DNA of 64,000 nucleotides from Oricola nitratireducens. GTDB taxonomy: Bacteria > Pseudomonadota > Alphaproteobacteria > Rhizobiales > Rhizobiaceae. The position numbers and the translations under genes are program-made. Positions 15,397 through 24,012 of the stretch are shown here, piece after piece (positions within the stretch are counted from its first letter, which is position 1; each line of letters starts with the position of its first letter). The notes under the pieces were generated by a model. The model saw only the letters and a program-made list of their open reading frames with translations, had not been told where the DNA came from and made no database searches. The DNA lies in NCBI RefSeq assembly GCF_014904745.1, contig NZ_JACZCS010000032.1:33996-97995 (forward strand), written 5' to 3'.

Positions 15397-17055
15397 TCAG
15401 GCGAGTTCGCCGGCGAGCGCCTTGTTGATGAGCGCGACCGTCTCGTTCAGGCCGTAGAGCGCGACGAAGGAACCGAAGCGCGGGCCGCGTTCCTGGCCGA
15501 GCAGCACCTGGTAGAGCATCTGGAACCAGTCGCCGGTGACCGCCGGGCCGCCGTCCGGGCCGGTCTTCGACGGATCCTGGTAACGCTCGAAGCCGCGCGC
15601 CACGTCGAGCGCGGCATCCTGGATCGCCGCGCCGTCGGCATCGTCCGGCAATATGTCGAGAGAGGCGGCAAGTTTCGCCAGCGCCTCGCGCTCGACATCG
15701 TCGGGGGCGCGGAATTTCTTGTTCGGCTTCACGAAGTCGTCGAAATAGCGGATCGCATAGCCGACCAGCTCGTCGAGCTTGGGATGGGTCCCGGCGGTGA
15801 CGCCCGGGGCATAGCGCGAGATGAAACCCCACAGCACCGCCTTGTCATGCGCATTGGACGCGCTGACGAGATTGAGCAGCATCGCGAACGGCACCGGCAT
15901 GTCGGCCGCCGGCGGCTTGCCGGAATGGATGTGCCAGACGGGATTGTTCAGCCGCGACGCCCAGTCCTGACGCTCGAAGGCGGCAAGGAAGGTGAAATAC
16001 TCGTCGACGGCCTTCGGGATGACGTCGAAATAGAGCCGCTTGGCGGTACGCGGCTTCTGGAACATGTAGAGCGCGAGGCTTTCGGTCGGGGCGTAGGTCA
16101 GCCATTCGTCGATGGTCAGGCCGTTGCCCTTCGACTTGGAGATCTTCTCGCCGTTCTGGTCGAGGAAAAGTTCGTAGACGTAATGCTCCGGCGGACGGCC
16201 GCCGAGCGCCGAACAGATGCGGTCATAGACCGGCATGTTGGGGCCATGATCCTTGCCGAACATCTCGAAATCGACGCCGAGCGCCGCCCAGCGGGCGCCG
16301 AAATCCGGCTTCCACTGGAGCTTGACCTGGCCGCCGGTGATCGACTGCGTCACGTCCTCGCCGTCCTCGTCGACATAGGTCACCGTGCCCGCCTTGGCGT
16401 CGACGGCCTTCATCGGCACGTAGAGGACGCGGCCGGTCTTCGGCGAGATCGGCAGGAATGCCGAATAGGTGGCGCGGCGCTCCTCGCCCAGTGTCGGCAG
16501 CATGATCGCCATGACGTCGTCATAGCGCTCGGCGACGCGCAGCAGAATCTCGTCGAAGCGGCCGGACTTGTAGTAATCGGTGGCGCTGGCGAATTCGTAG
16601 TCGAAACCGAACGTGTCGAGGAAGCGGCGCAGCATCGCATTGTTGTGATGGCCGAAGCTCTCGAAGTCGCCGCCGAACGGGTTCGGCACGACGGTCAGCG
16701 GTTTGTGCAGATGCGGCTCGAGGAAGGACCTGTCCGGCACGTTGTCCGGGATCTTGCGCATGCCGTCCATGTCGTCGGAGAAGCACAGCAGCTTGGTCGC
16801 GACCTTGTCCCCGGTCAGCACGCGGAAAGCGGTGCGCACCATGGTCGTGCGGGCCACTTCGCCGAAGGTGCCGATATGCGGCAGGCCGGACGGGCCGTAG
16901 CCGGTCTCGAACAGGACGACGTCCGGAAAACCAGTCTTCTCGTAGCGCTTGACGATCTTGCGCGCTTCCTCGAACGGCCAGGCTTTCGTTTTCGCGGCGG
17001 CCTCCAGCAGATCGGGTGTCAGATCGAGGGCGGGCAAGGCCGGATTGGCGCTCAT
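15397..17055 (-). CDS. lysK: Class I lysyl-tRNA synthetase
   Basis: 552 residues, the class I type of LysRS found in archaea, spirochaetes and alphaproteobacteria rather than the class II LysS. The HIGH motif appears as LPHIGTFGE and the KMSKS motif as KISKSKGN. It charges tRNA-Lys with lysine. The start at 17055 ([20 protein letters not shown]) matches the usual N terminus of this group; upstream in-frame codons look untranslated. It is a single gene, with the TerB-like gene divergent. Confidence 0.96.
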   Translation of the reverse strand: MSANPALPALDLTPDLLEAAAKTKAWPFEEARKIVKRYEKTGFPDVVLFETGYGPSGLPHIGTFGEVARTTMVRTAFRVLTGDKVATKLLCFSDDMDGMRKIPDNVPDRSFLEPHLHKPLTVVPNPFGGDFESFGHHNNAMLRRFLDTFGFDYEFASATDYYKSGRFDEILLRVAERYDDVMAIMLPTLGEERRATYSAFLPISPKTGRVLYVPMKAVDAKAGTVTYVDEDGEDVTQSITGGQVKLQWKPDFGARWAALGVDFEMFGKDHGPNMPVYDRICSALGGRPPEHYVYELFLDQNGEKISKSKGNGLTIDEWLTYAPTESLALYMFQKPRTAKRLYFDVIPKAVDEYFTFLAAFERQDWASRLNNPVWHIHSGKPPAADMPVPFAMLLNLVSASNAHDKAVLWGFISRYAPGVTAGTHPKLDELVGYAIRYFDDFVKPNKKFRAPDDVEREALAKLAASLDILPDDADGAAIQDAALDVARGFERYQDPSKTGPDGGPAVTGDWFQMLYQVLLGQERGPRFGSFVALYGLNETVALINKALAGELA

Positions 17056-17201
17056 TTCTTCAGGTCCTGGTCGTCGGATATTGCGGAAGGCGGCCCGCCG
17101 TCGCATCGGCGCGCCATTTGTCCGCCAGCCTTTACCGTCTCGCGCTTGCGAAGCCAAGCGCGCAACACTACGTTCGCTGCGAACACGGCAAGAGGGCTTT
17201 C

Positions 17202-17612
17202 ATGAGCGCGATTTCACAACAAGAAGCACTGGTCTTCATCATGGTAACGATGGCGGCCGCCGACTCCGCCCTTTCCGAGCGCGAACTCTCCCGGATCGGA
17301 AACGTGGTCGACACGCTGCCGGTCTTCGAAGGTTATTCGCGCGACCATCTCGTCGAGACGGCAAACCGCTGCACGGAGATCCTCAACGAGCCGTCGGGCA
17401 TCGACCAGATCCTCGGCATGGTCAAGGCGAGCCTGCCCGACCGGCTCTACGACACGGCCTATGCCGTGGCGATCGAGATCGCGTCCGCCGACCTGCATGC
17501 CTCGCAGGAGGAACTGCGCTTCCTGCAGATCCTGCGCGACGAACTCGAACTCGACAACCTCGTCTCCGCGGCGATCGAGCGATCGGCGCGGGCGCGTTTC
17601 CGCCTGCCCTGA
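17202..17612 (+). CDS. TerB-like (tellurite resistance) domain protein
   Basis: 136 residues forming an all-helical TerB-like module: EALVFIMVTMAAADSALSERELSRI, then YAVAIEIASADLHASQEELRFL. The two acidic loops (AADSALSERE and ASADLHASQEE) are the metal-binding elements typical of TerB folds. Stand-alone members are common in alphaproteobacteria and are not necessarily linked to tellurite. The start at 17202 is the first Met that gives this domain without a spurious upstream extension. It is followed after 78 bp by the hydroxylase gene. Confidence 0.8.
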   Translation: MSAISQQEALVFIMVTMAAADSALSERELSRIGNVVDTLPVFEGYSRDHLVETANRCTEILNEPSGIDQILGMVKASLPDRLYDTAYAVAIEIASADLHASQEELRFLQILRDELELDNLVSAAIERSARARFRLP

Positions 17613-17690
17613 CATGAAAGTGAATTGCCAGTGACGCGCCTGGCCCGGCATGTAACGGGCCAGTGCACAATCGTCATGCGCTGAGGCACA

Positions 17691-18494
17691 ATGGAAATCT
17701 CCGAAGCGACAATAAGGCTCGCCGCCTTTCTGATCATCTTCGCCGCGATGGCCGGTTACGAATTGTGGTCGCCGCGCCTCGAACGAGACGAAATGCGCGG
17801 CGCGATGAAATCGAAGCGCTGGTTCACCAATCTGTCGATGGTTGTGCTGTCGTCGATCTGCCTTCGGATCATCTTTCCGGCGGCCGCAGTCGGCACGGCG
17901 ATCTATGCGCAAGATCAGGGCCTCGGATTGTTTCCGGCGCTCGGCATTGCGCCGGTCGTCGCCGGCATCGCTTCCTTCGTCATCCTCGATTTCGCAGTGT
18001 GGCTGGAGCATGTCGTCAGCCACAAGATCCCGCTGCTGTGGCGCATCCACCGCATGCACCATGCCGACAACGGCTTCGACGTGACGACGGCGTTGCGGTT
18101 CCATCCGATCGAGATCGTGCTGTCGATGTTCTGGAAGGCGGGCATCATCATCGCGCTGGGCGCGCCGGTGGCCTCCGTGCTCGTCTTCGAGATCGTGCTC
18201 AACGGCACCGCGATGTTCAACCATTCCAACATCAACCTGCCGCAATCGGTAGACCGGTTGTTGCGCATGGTGATCGTGACACCCGACATGCACCGCGTGC
18301 ACCATTCGTCGACGCCGCGCGAAACGAATTCCAACTACGGCTTCAACTTCCCGTTCTGGGATCGGCTCTTCCAGACCTACAACGCCCAGCCGAAACTCGG
18401 CCATGACGGGATGGAAATCGGCCTGAAGGAATTTCGCGGCCCGAAATCAGCCGGACTGCTCTGGGCGCTCCGCCTTCCCTTCACCCGGCTTTGA
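17691..18494 (+). CDS. Sterol desaturase / fatty acid hydroxylase superfamily membrane protein
   Basis: 267 residues, integral membrane. The di-iron histidine clusters of the superfamily are all visible: HVVSH, HRMHHAD, FHPIE, FNHSN and HRVHHS. Four hydrophobic segments flank them (FLIIFAAMAGYEL, LSMVVLSSICLRIIFPAAAV, VAGIASFVILDF, VLVFEIVLNG). These O2-dependent enzymes hydroxylate or desaturate lipids; bacterial members act on carotenoids, hopanoids or fatty acids, and the substrate here is unknown. Its 3' end overlaps the convergent solute-binding protein gene by 48 bp. Confidence 0.92.
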   Translation: MEISEATIRLAAFLIIFAAMAGYELWSPRLERDEMRGAMKSKRWFTNLSMVVLSSICLRIIFPAAAVGTAIYAQDQGLGLFPALGIAPVVAGIASFVILDFAVWLEHVVSHKIPLLWRIHRMHHADNGFDVTTALRFHPIEIVLSMFWKAGIIIALGAPVASVLVFEIVLNGTAMFNHSNINLPQSVDRLLRMVIVTPDMHRVHHSSTPRETNSNYGFNFPFWDRLFQTYNAQPKLGHDGMEIGLKEFRGPKSAGLLWALRLPFTRL

Positions 18495-19373
18495 CGCCGG
18501 AGACCCCGGCCCCTCCGCGAAGGGATCGAGCGGGAAGTAGCGCTCGAAGATTTCCTGATAAACGCCCTTTTCCTCCAGCGCGCCGAGCGCGGCATCGATC
18601 GCCGTGATGACGCGGTGCCCGTCCTTGCGCATCACGATGACCATGCCGGCCCCGAGAAAATGATCGGAGAAAAAGGGCCCGGAGATGAAACCGCAGCAGG
18701 ACGCCGCATCGGGTGAAGCGAGCCAGAAGGAAAGCGCGACTCCATCGCCGAAGATGAGATCGGCATCCCCGTCCGTCAGGGCGGCATAGGTTTCGGCGGC
18801 ATCGGCGCGTTCGACCGGAACGGCGTCGGGGAACCAGGCTTTCAGCATCGCCTCGTGGGCGCTGCCGCTGACGACGGCGACATTCTTTCCCTTGGCGAGC
18901 GCGGTCATGTCCGTGGTGTCGACGGCAAAGTCGCGCTTCGCCACGAACCGGGCCGGAAAGCGGAAATAGGGCAGACTGACCGCGCGTGCCTCGCGCAGTT
19001 TCGCGGTGATGCCGTGACCCGCGATGATCGCCTCGCCACGCAACCCGTCAAGCGCGGGATCGAGTTCCTCCCAGGGCATCGCCTGGATTTCGCATTTGGA
19101 CTCGATACCGAGTTCGTCGCACAGCGCGCGCGTGATCTCGACATTGAACCCGGCCGGCTTGCGGTCCGGATCGGCGAAGTTGAAAGGCGGGAAATCGAGC
19201 GACGTCAGAAAGCGCATCCGAACCAGACCGGACAGGTCGGGACGCGCGATGCGGTCGCTGGGATCCGACAGGCGCGGCGCGTCGCCCGCCCGGCACGGAG
19301 CGGCGGCAATCAACAGGGCGGCAAGCGTGAAAAGGATGCCCGCCTTCGATCCGGATGTGTTCAGAAAAACCAT
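18447..19373 (-). CDS. Periplasmic solute-binding protein, amino acid (SBP family 3) type
   Basis: 308 residues. Residues 1-29 form a signal peptide (AGILFTLAALLIAAAPCRA). The mature protein has the family 3 SBP pattern: LTSLDFPPFNFADPDRKPAG, FNVEITRALCDELGI, WEELDPALDGLRGEAIIAG, and VVSGSAHEAMLKAWFP. It should bind a polar amino acid or related compound. No ABC permease or ATPase gene is adjacent, so it is an orphan binding protein. ATG 19373 is chosen because it begins directly with the signal peptide. The C-terminal tail (about 20 residues) is Pro/Gly/Glu-rich and lies in the overlap with the hydroxylase gene. Confidence 0.88.
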   Translation of the reverse strand: MVFLNTSGSKAGILFTLAALLIAAAPCRAGDAPRLSDPSDRIARPDLSGLVRMRFLTSLDFPPFNFADPDRKPAGFNVEITRALCDELGIESKCEIQAMPWEELDPALDGLRGEAIIAGHGITAKLREARAVSLPYFRFPARFVAKRDFAVDTTDMTALAKGKNVAVVSGSAHEAMLKAWFPDAVPVERADAAETYAALTDGDADLIFGDGVALSFWLASPDAASCCGFISGPFFSDHFLGAGMVIVMRKDGHRVITAIDAALGALEEKGVYQEIFERYFPLDPFAEGPGSPASKPGEGKAERPEQSG

Positions 19374-19512
19374 GTTTCCGATTAGCCGATGCGCCGTTCC
19401 GGTTCCAGAACGAAATGAAGCGCCCGGCCGCCGATACAACGAATGCTTGCAATACTGCCGATTCGCAATACTATTGCTTGTGGGAACTTGTTTGTCTGTA
19501 TGTTGACGAGTT

Positions 19513-21495
19513 ATGGGGGCAGTCATTCCGGTTCAGGAGCCCATTTCCGCGGGGCCGCGCCCCGGCGCTATGCCGCGCCACGAGCCGGTGACGACACGGC
19601 TCGACCGGGCACGCGCGCTTTCGCGAACGATCCGGGACGCACCGGCCGATGCGGCCAACGAGAACCGGATCTGCCCGTCGATCGCTTTTCTTGCCGCCGA
19701 CGCCTTTCCGCGCCTGTTCCTTTCCAGGGCGAGCCGCCATGCGATCCGCAACGGGACAAGCGGCGCAGCCGAACTGCTTGCCCACGGCCTCGTCAGCGAG
19801 GACGCCTATTACCGTTCGCTCGCCAACCACGCCGGCGTGGCCTTCGTCGAACCGACATCGATCGCCGAAGTGTTGACCGGCGAAAACGAGGCCGGTGGAG
19901 AAGCACTTTCACGACAAGCCGCCTGGTGCCGGTTGCACGACGGCAGCGTTCGACCGCTTTTCGCGCCGACACCCGACCGGCCGGGCATCGGGACCGACCT
20001 TTTCCGCGCCAGAATCGGGAAATCTCCGGACATCGCGATCACCGCGCCGTCGGGGCTCCGCGCCGCGCTCGCCCGGCAAATCCGCCGCAAACTCGGCCAT
20101 GACGCCTGCAACCGGCTTGCAACTGAAAATCCGTGGTTTTCGGCCAAGCACGGCGCGGGCGCGTGGCACGGTTTCATGACCGCCGGCGTCGTCACCGGGC
20201 TCGCCGGAGGACTTGCCGTCGCGCCCGCCGCAACGCTGCTGGCGCTGCATGGTGCGGTGACGCTGTTTTTCCTGGCGACCGTCACGCTGCGGCTTTTCGC
20301 AGCGGCAACATATCGTTTTCTGCCGCCGACCCCGCTGATGCGCTTCGCCAATAGCGAGCGGCCGCTCTATTCGGTCGTCGTCGCGCTGCACAGGGAAGCG
20401 CCCGTCGTCGCGGATTTGATCACGGCGCTGAAGGCGCTGCGATGGCCGCGCGCGAAGCTGGAAATCAAGCTGGTCTGTGAGGAAGGCGACCGCGAGACAT
20501 TGGCCGCGCTGGCCAGGGAACGGCTCGACCGGCGCTTCGAGATCGTCACCGTGCCGCTGATCGGCCCGCAAACCAAGCCGAAGGCGCTGAATTTCGCCCT
20601 GCCGTTTTCGACCGGCTCGCTCATCACGCTTTACGACGCCGAGGACCGGCCGCATCCCGACCAGCTCGAGGAAGCCTGGCAGGTCTTCCGGCAGTCCGAC
20701 GCGACGCTCGGGGCATTGCAGGCGCCGCTGATCATCGCCAATCCGCGCCGCAACTGGCTGACAACACATTTCCACCTCGAATATGCCGCGCTGTTCCGCG
20801 GCATCCTGCAATTGCTGACGCGGCATGGCCTGCCCGTCCCGCTCGGCGGCACGTCGACACATTTCCGGCGTGCGGCGATCGAGGACTGCGGCAGCTGGGA
20901 TCCGTACAACGTCACCGAGGATGCCGATCTCGGCTTCCGGCTGTGGCGCAAGGGCTATCGCGTCGGGCTGATCAGCCGGCCGACACTGGAAGACGCACCG
21001 GACGCGGCAGCGGTGTGGCTGCGCCAGCGGACGCGATGGATCAAGGGCTGGATCCAGACCTGGGTCGTGCATTCGCGCCGATCAGCCGCATGGCCGGCCG
21101 TCAAGCGTTTTCCCGGCGCGGCGATCATGCACCTGCTGCTCGCGGGCACCGTCGCCTGCGCATTGTTCTATCCCTTCACGGTGCTGACCGTCGCCGTTCT
21201 CGGCGGCTGGAGCCTTTACAGCGGAACGCTGCCTGCCGCATGGTCGGCGCTTGCCGTGCTCGACTGGTCGAACATTCTTCTCGCCTTTGCCGCGCATGCC
21301 GCACTCGGCCTGCGCACGATCGACCGACCCCTGCGGCCGCTGGCGCTGAAAACGCTGCCGCTGATGCCTGTCTACTGGCTCCTCGGAGCACTCGCCGGCT
21401 GGCGGGCGGTCCGGCAGTATTTCTCCGAGCCGTTCCTGTGGGAAAAGACACCGCACAGGCCGCATGACCCGTCGGGCGAGATGCATCACGTCTGA
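19513..21495 (+). CDS. Family 2 glycosyltransferase with N-terminal T2SSE/MshEN-like domain
   Basis: 660 residues. Residues about 55-190 resemble a degenerate GspE/MshEN-type N domain (AAELLAHGLVSEDAYYRSLA, then GVAFVEPTS). Two membrane segments follow at 220-265. The GT-A domain (about 285-520) has the processive GT2 features: D375-A-E-D378, TED at 468-470, and Q505-R-T-R-W509. Three or more C-terminal membrane segments follow (535-640). This cellulose-synthase-like layout suggests synthesis or export of a polysaccharide. MshEN domains can bind c-di-GMP, but the key motif here is only half visible, so regulation by it is speculative. Confidence 0.9.
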   Translation: MGAVIPVQEPISAGPRPGAMPRHEPVTTRLDRARALSRTIRDAPADAANENRICPSIAFLAADAFPRLFLSRASRHAIRNGTSGAAELLAHGLVSEDAYYRSLANHAGVAFVEPTSIAEVLTGENEAGGEALSRQAAWCRLHDGSVRPLFAPTPDRPGIGTDLFRARIGKSPDIAITAPSGLRAALARQIRRKLGHDACNRLATENPWFSAKHGAGAWHGFMTAGVVTGLAGGLAVAPAATLLALHGAVTLFFLATVTLRLFAAATYRFLPPTPLMRFANSERPLYSVVVALHREAPVVADLITALKALRWPRAKLEIKLVCEEGDRETLAALARERLDRRFEIVTVPLIGPQTKPKALNFALPFSTGSLITLYDAEDRPHPDQLEEAWQVFRQSDATLGALQAPLIIANPRRNWLTTHFHLEYAALFRGILQLLTRHGLPVPLGGTSTHFRRAAIEDCGSWDPYNVTEDADLGFRLWRKGYRVGLISRPTLEDAPDAAAVWLRQRTRWIKGWIQTWVVHSRRSAAWPAVKRFPGAAIMHLLLAGTVACALFYPFTVLTVAVLGGWSLYSGTLPAAWSALAVLDWSNILLAFAAHAALGLRTIDRPLRPLALKTLPLMPVYWLLGALAGWRAVRQYFSEPFLWEKTPHRPHDPSGEMHHV

Positions 21496-21515
21496 GCAGC
21501 GATCATCGAGGCTTG

Positions 21516-22604
21516 CTACGACCGGAAATGCTTGGAAAGCTTCAGGCCCTGGGCTTGGTAGTTCGACTTGAGATCGGCGCCATAGAGCCGGTCGGGGCGC
21601 TTTTCCATGCGCTCATAGACGAGGCGGCCGACCGTCTGACCGTCTTCGAGCACGAAAGGCACCTCGTGGCTGCGCACCTCGAGGACCGCGCGGCTGCCCG
21701 AACCACCGGCGGCCGTATGGCCGAAGCCGGGATCAAAGAAACCGGCATAATGGACGCGGAACTCGCCGACGAGCGGATCGAACGGCGTCATCTCGGCGGC
21801 ATAGTCCGGCGGCACATGCACCGCCTCGCGCGAGACGAGGATATAGAACTCGTCGGGATCGAGGATCAGTTCCTTGCGGCCGCGCACATGCAGCGGCTCC
21901 CAGAAATCGAGCACCTCAAGGGCGGCGCGCTTGTCGACATCGACGACCGCCGTGTGATGCTTGCCGCGATAACCGACCAGGCCATTCTCGTCGCCGGACA
22001 GGTCGACGGATACGGCGATGCCGGCATGAGTGATGATCGGATCGTCGCCGGCGACCAGCGTTGCAGAGGCGTGCAGCGCGGCAAGATCGTCGGCGCCGAG
22101 GATCGTGTCGGCGGAGCGGAAGCGGACCTGCGACAGCCGCGACCCGGTGCGCACGACAATCGGGAAGGTGCGCGGGCTCACTTCCAGATAGAGCGGGCCA
22201 TGGTAGCCGGCCGGGATCTTGTCGAACTCGATACCGTGATCGGTCATGACGCGCGTGAAGATGTCGAGCCGGCCGGTCGAACTTTTCGGATTGGCCGAGG
22301 CCGCGATTCCGGCGGGCAGCGCCAGCGATTCCAGCAGCGGCACGATGTAGACGCAGCCGGTTTCGAGCACCGCGCCCGGCGCGAGATCGATCTCGTGCAG
22401 CTTCAACTGCTCGAGCTTGTCGACCACGGTGCAGCCCTTGCCGGGCATGAAGCTGGCGCGCACACGATAGGCTTTGGCGCCAAGCCGCAGGTCGAGGCTT
22501 GCCGGCTGAATCTGGTCGGCATCGAGCGGGCGCTCGGCGCGGAGCGCTTTCGCCTCGAACAAGGCGGCAATGGCGCTGTCGGGCAGGATGCCCCCTGTTG
22601 TCAC
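21516..22604 (-). CDS. dcd: 2'-deoxycytidine 5'-triphosphate deaminase (long, two-domain form)
   Basis: 362 residues, about twice the length of E. coli Dcd, the form typical of alphaproteobacteria. The sequence contains two related dUTPase-like halves. The first has PASLDLRLGAKAYRVRASF and NPKSSTGRLDIFTRVMTDHG; the second has VGEFRVHYAGFFDPGFGHTA. The enzyme makes dUTP from dCTP for thymidylate supply. The start (MTTGGILPDSAIAAL) at 22604 is the usual family N terminus. Divergent from the SAM-II riboswitch of metZ. Confidence 0.95.
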   Translation of the reverse strand: MTTGGILPDSAIAALFEAKALRAERPLDADQIQPASLDLRLGAKAYRVRASFMPGKGCTVVDKLEQLKLHEIDLAPGAVLETGCVYIVPLLESLALPAGIAASANPKSSTGRLDIFTRVMTDHGIEFDKIPAGYHGPLYLEVSPRTFPIVVRTGSRLSQVRFRSADTILGADDLAALHASATLVAGDDPIITHAGIAVSVDLSGDENGLVGYRGKHHTAVVDVDKRAALEVLDFWEPLHVRGRKELILDPDEFYILVSREAVHVPPDYAAEMTPFDPLVGEFRVHYAGFFDPGFGHTAAGGSGSRAVLEVRSHEVPFVLEDGQTVGRLVYERMEKRPDRLYGADLKSNYQAQGLKLSKHFRS

Positions 22605-22690
22605 GTGTCGCTCCCTTTACTGTCGAGCGGCACCATTCCCGAGCAGGATTATTGACGCAAGCGCCCCGAAGCCTTATGGACAGCTTTCGT

Positions 22691-22746
22691 TCGTGGTGAT
22701 TTGGCCGGTCGGCTTGCAGCCACGTAAAACAACTCGCTAAAAGGCC
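22691..22746 (+). promoter_or_regulatory. SAM-II riboswitch (metA motif) upstream of metZ
   Basis: The sequence matches the SAM-II consensus word for word in its conserved parts. CGTGGTGATTTG (22692-22703) starts P1, followed by GGCTTGCAGCCACGT (22711-22725), then AAAACAACTCGCTAAAAGG (22726-22743). P1 is CGTGG (22692-22696) with CCACG (22720-22724), and the 3' AAAAGG part closes the H-type pseudoknot. The element binds S-adenosylmethionine and turns off methionine-synthesis genes in alphaproteobacteria. It lies about 80 bp before the metZ start. Confidence 0.96.
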
Positions 22747-22772
22747 GCGCGACACGTCAAGGGACGTGGGTC

Positions 22773-22810
22773 AACCGGTTTTGCGGCGACGCGGAACCGG
22801 TTTTTTATTT
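22773..22810 (+). terminator. Intrinsic terminator between the SAM-II riboswitch and metZ
   Basis: A 13-bp stem, AACCGGTTTTGCG (22773-22785) with CGCGGAACCGGTT (about 22790-22802) including two G-U pairs, is followed by TTTTTTATTT. It lies between the riboswitch and the metZ ribosome-binding site (GGAGA at 22811). This points to transcription attenuation as the output of the switch, with SAM favouring termination. Confidence 0.85.
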
Positions 22811-22821
22811 GGAGACAGCTC

Positions 22822-24012
22822 ATGGGTTCTGATTGGTCGAAATTCGGCGCCGCCACGCAGATGGTGCATGGCGGAACGTTGCGGTCGCAGTTCGGCGAGA
22901 CATCGGAAGCCATGTTCCTGACGCAGGGCTTCGTCTACGACACGGCGGAAGCCGCAGAAGCCCGCTTCAAGGGTGACGAGGGCGGTTTTATCTATTCGCG
23001 CTACGCCAATCCCACCAACGAGATGTTCGAGCAGCGCATGTGCATGCTGGAAGGCGCCGAGGCCGCGCGCTCCACGGCCTCGGGCATGGCCGCCGTCGCC
23101 GCGGCGATCCTCTGCCAGGTGAAGGCCGGCGACCATGTCGTGGCGGCGCGCGCGCTGTTCGGCTCCTGCCGCTGGATCGTCGAGACCCTGCTGCCGCGCT
23201 ACGGCGTGGAGACGACGCTGGTCGACGGCACGGACCCGGCCGCCTGGGAACAGGCGGTGAAAAAGAACACCAAGGTCCTGTTCTTCGAAAGCCCGACCAA
23301 TCCGACGCTGGAAGTGATCGACATCGAGCATGTCGTCGCGGTGGCGCGGAGCGTCGGCGCCAAGGTGGTGATCGACAATGTCTTCGCGACGCCGATCCTG
23401 CAGAAGCCGATGGAACTCGGCGTCGACATCGTCGTCTATTCGACCACCAAGCATATCGACGGACAGGGGCGCTGTCTCGGCGGCGTGGTGCTGGCAAGCG
23501 AGGAATGGATCGACGAAAACCTGCATGACTATTACCGCCATACCGGCCCGTCGATGAGCCCGTTCAACGCATGGGTCATGCTGAAGGGGCTGGAGACGCT
23601 GCCGCTGCGCGTGCACGCGCAGACCGCGAATGCCGGGCGCATCGCCGATTTCCTGGCGACGCGGTCGGAGGTCAAGCACGTGATCTATCCGGGCCGGCCG
23701 GACCACCCGCAGGCCAACATCATCCCGAAGCAGATGAAGGGCGGCTCGACGCTGGTGTGTTTCGAACTGAAGGGCGGCAAGTCCGAAGCCTTCGCCTTCG
23801 AGAACGCGCTGAATATCGTCAAGATTTCCAACAATCTCGGCGACGCCAAGAGCCTGATCACCCATCCGGCGACGACAACGCACAAGAACCTCACCCCGGA
23901 AGCGCGTGCCGAACTCGGCATCACCGACGGCACGCTGCGCCTCTCGGTCGGACTGGAAGACGCGGACGACCTGCTCGACGATTTCGACCGGGCGCTGGCG
24001 AAGGCGGGCTGA
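22822..24012 (+). CDS. metZ: O-succinylhomoserine sulfhydrylase
   Basis: 396 residues of the Cys/Met metabolism PLP family. K210 (VVYSTTKHIDGQGR) forms the Schiff base; YSRYANPTNEMFE and SGMAAVAAA are further active-site elements. It makes homocysteine directly from O-succinylhomoserine and sulfide. The SAM-II riboswitch in its leader supports a methionine-biosynthetic role over cystathionine gamma-lyase. The start at 22822 follows GGAGA with a 6-bp spacer. The gene ends immediately before the convergent amidohydrolase stop. Confidence 0.95.
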   Translation: MGSDWSKFGAATQMVHGGTLRSQFGETSEAMFLTQGFVYDTAEAAEARFKGDEGGFIYSRYANPTNEMFEQRMCMLEGAEAARSTASGMAAVAAAILCQVKAGDHVVAARALFGSCRWIVETLLPRYGVETTLVDGTDPAAWEQAVKKNTKVLFFESPTNPTLEVIDIEHVVAVARSVGAKVVIDNVFATPILQKPMELGVDIVVYSTTKHIDGQGRCLGGVVLASEEWIDENLHDYYRHTGPSMSPFNAWVMLKGLETLPLRVHAQTANAGRIADFLATRSEVKHVIYPGRPDHPQANIIPKQMKGGSTLVCFELKGGKSEAFAFENALNIVKISNNLGDAKSLITHPATTTHKNLTPEARAELGITDGTLRLSVGLEDADDLLDDFDRALAKAG

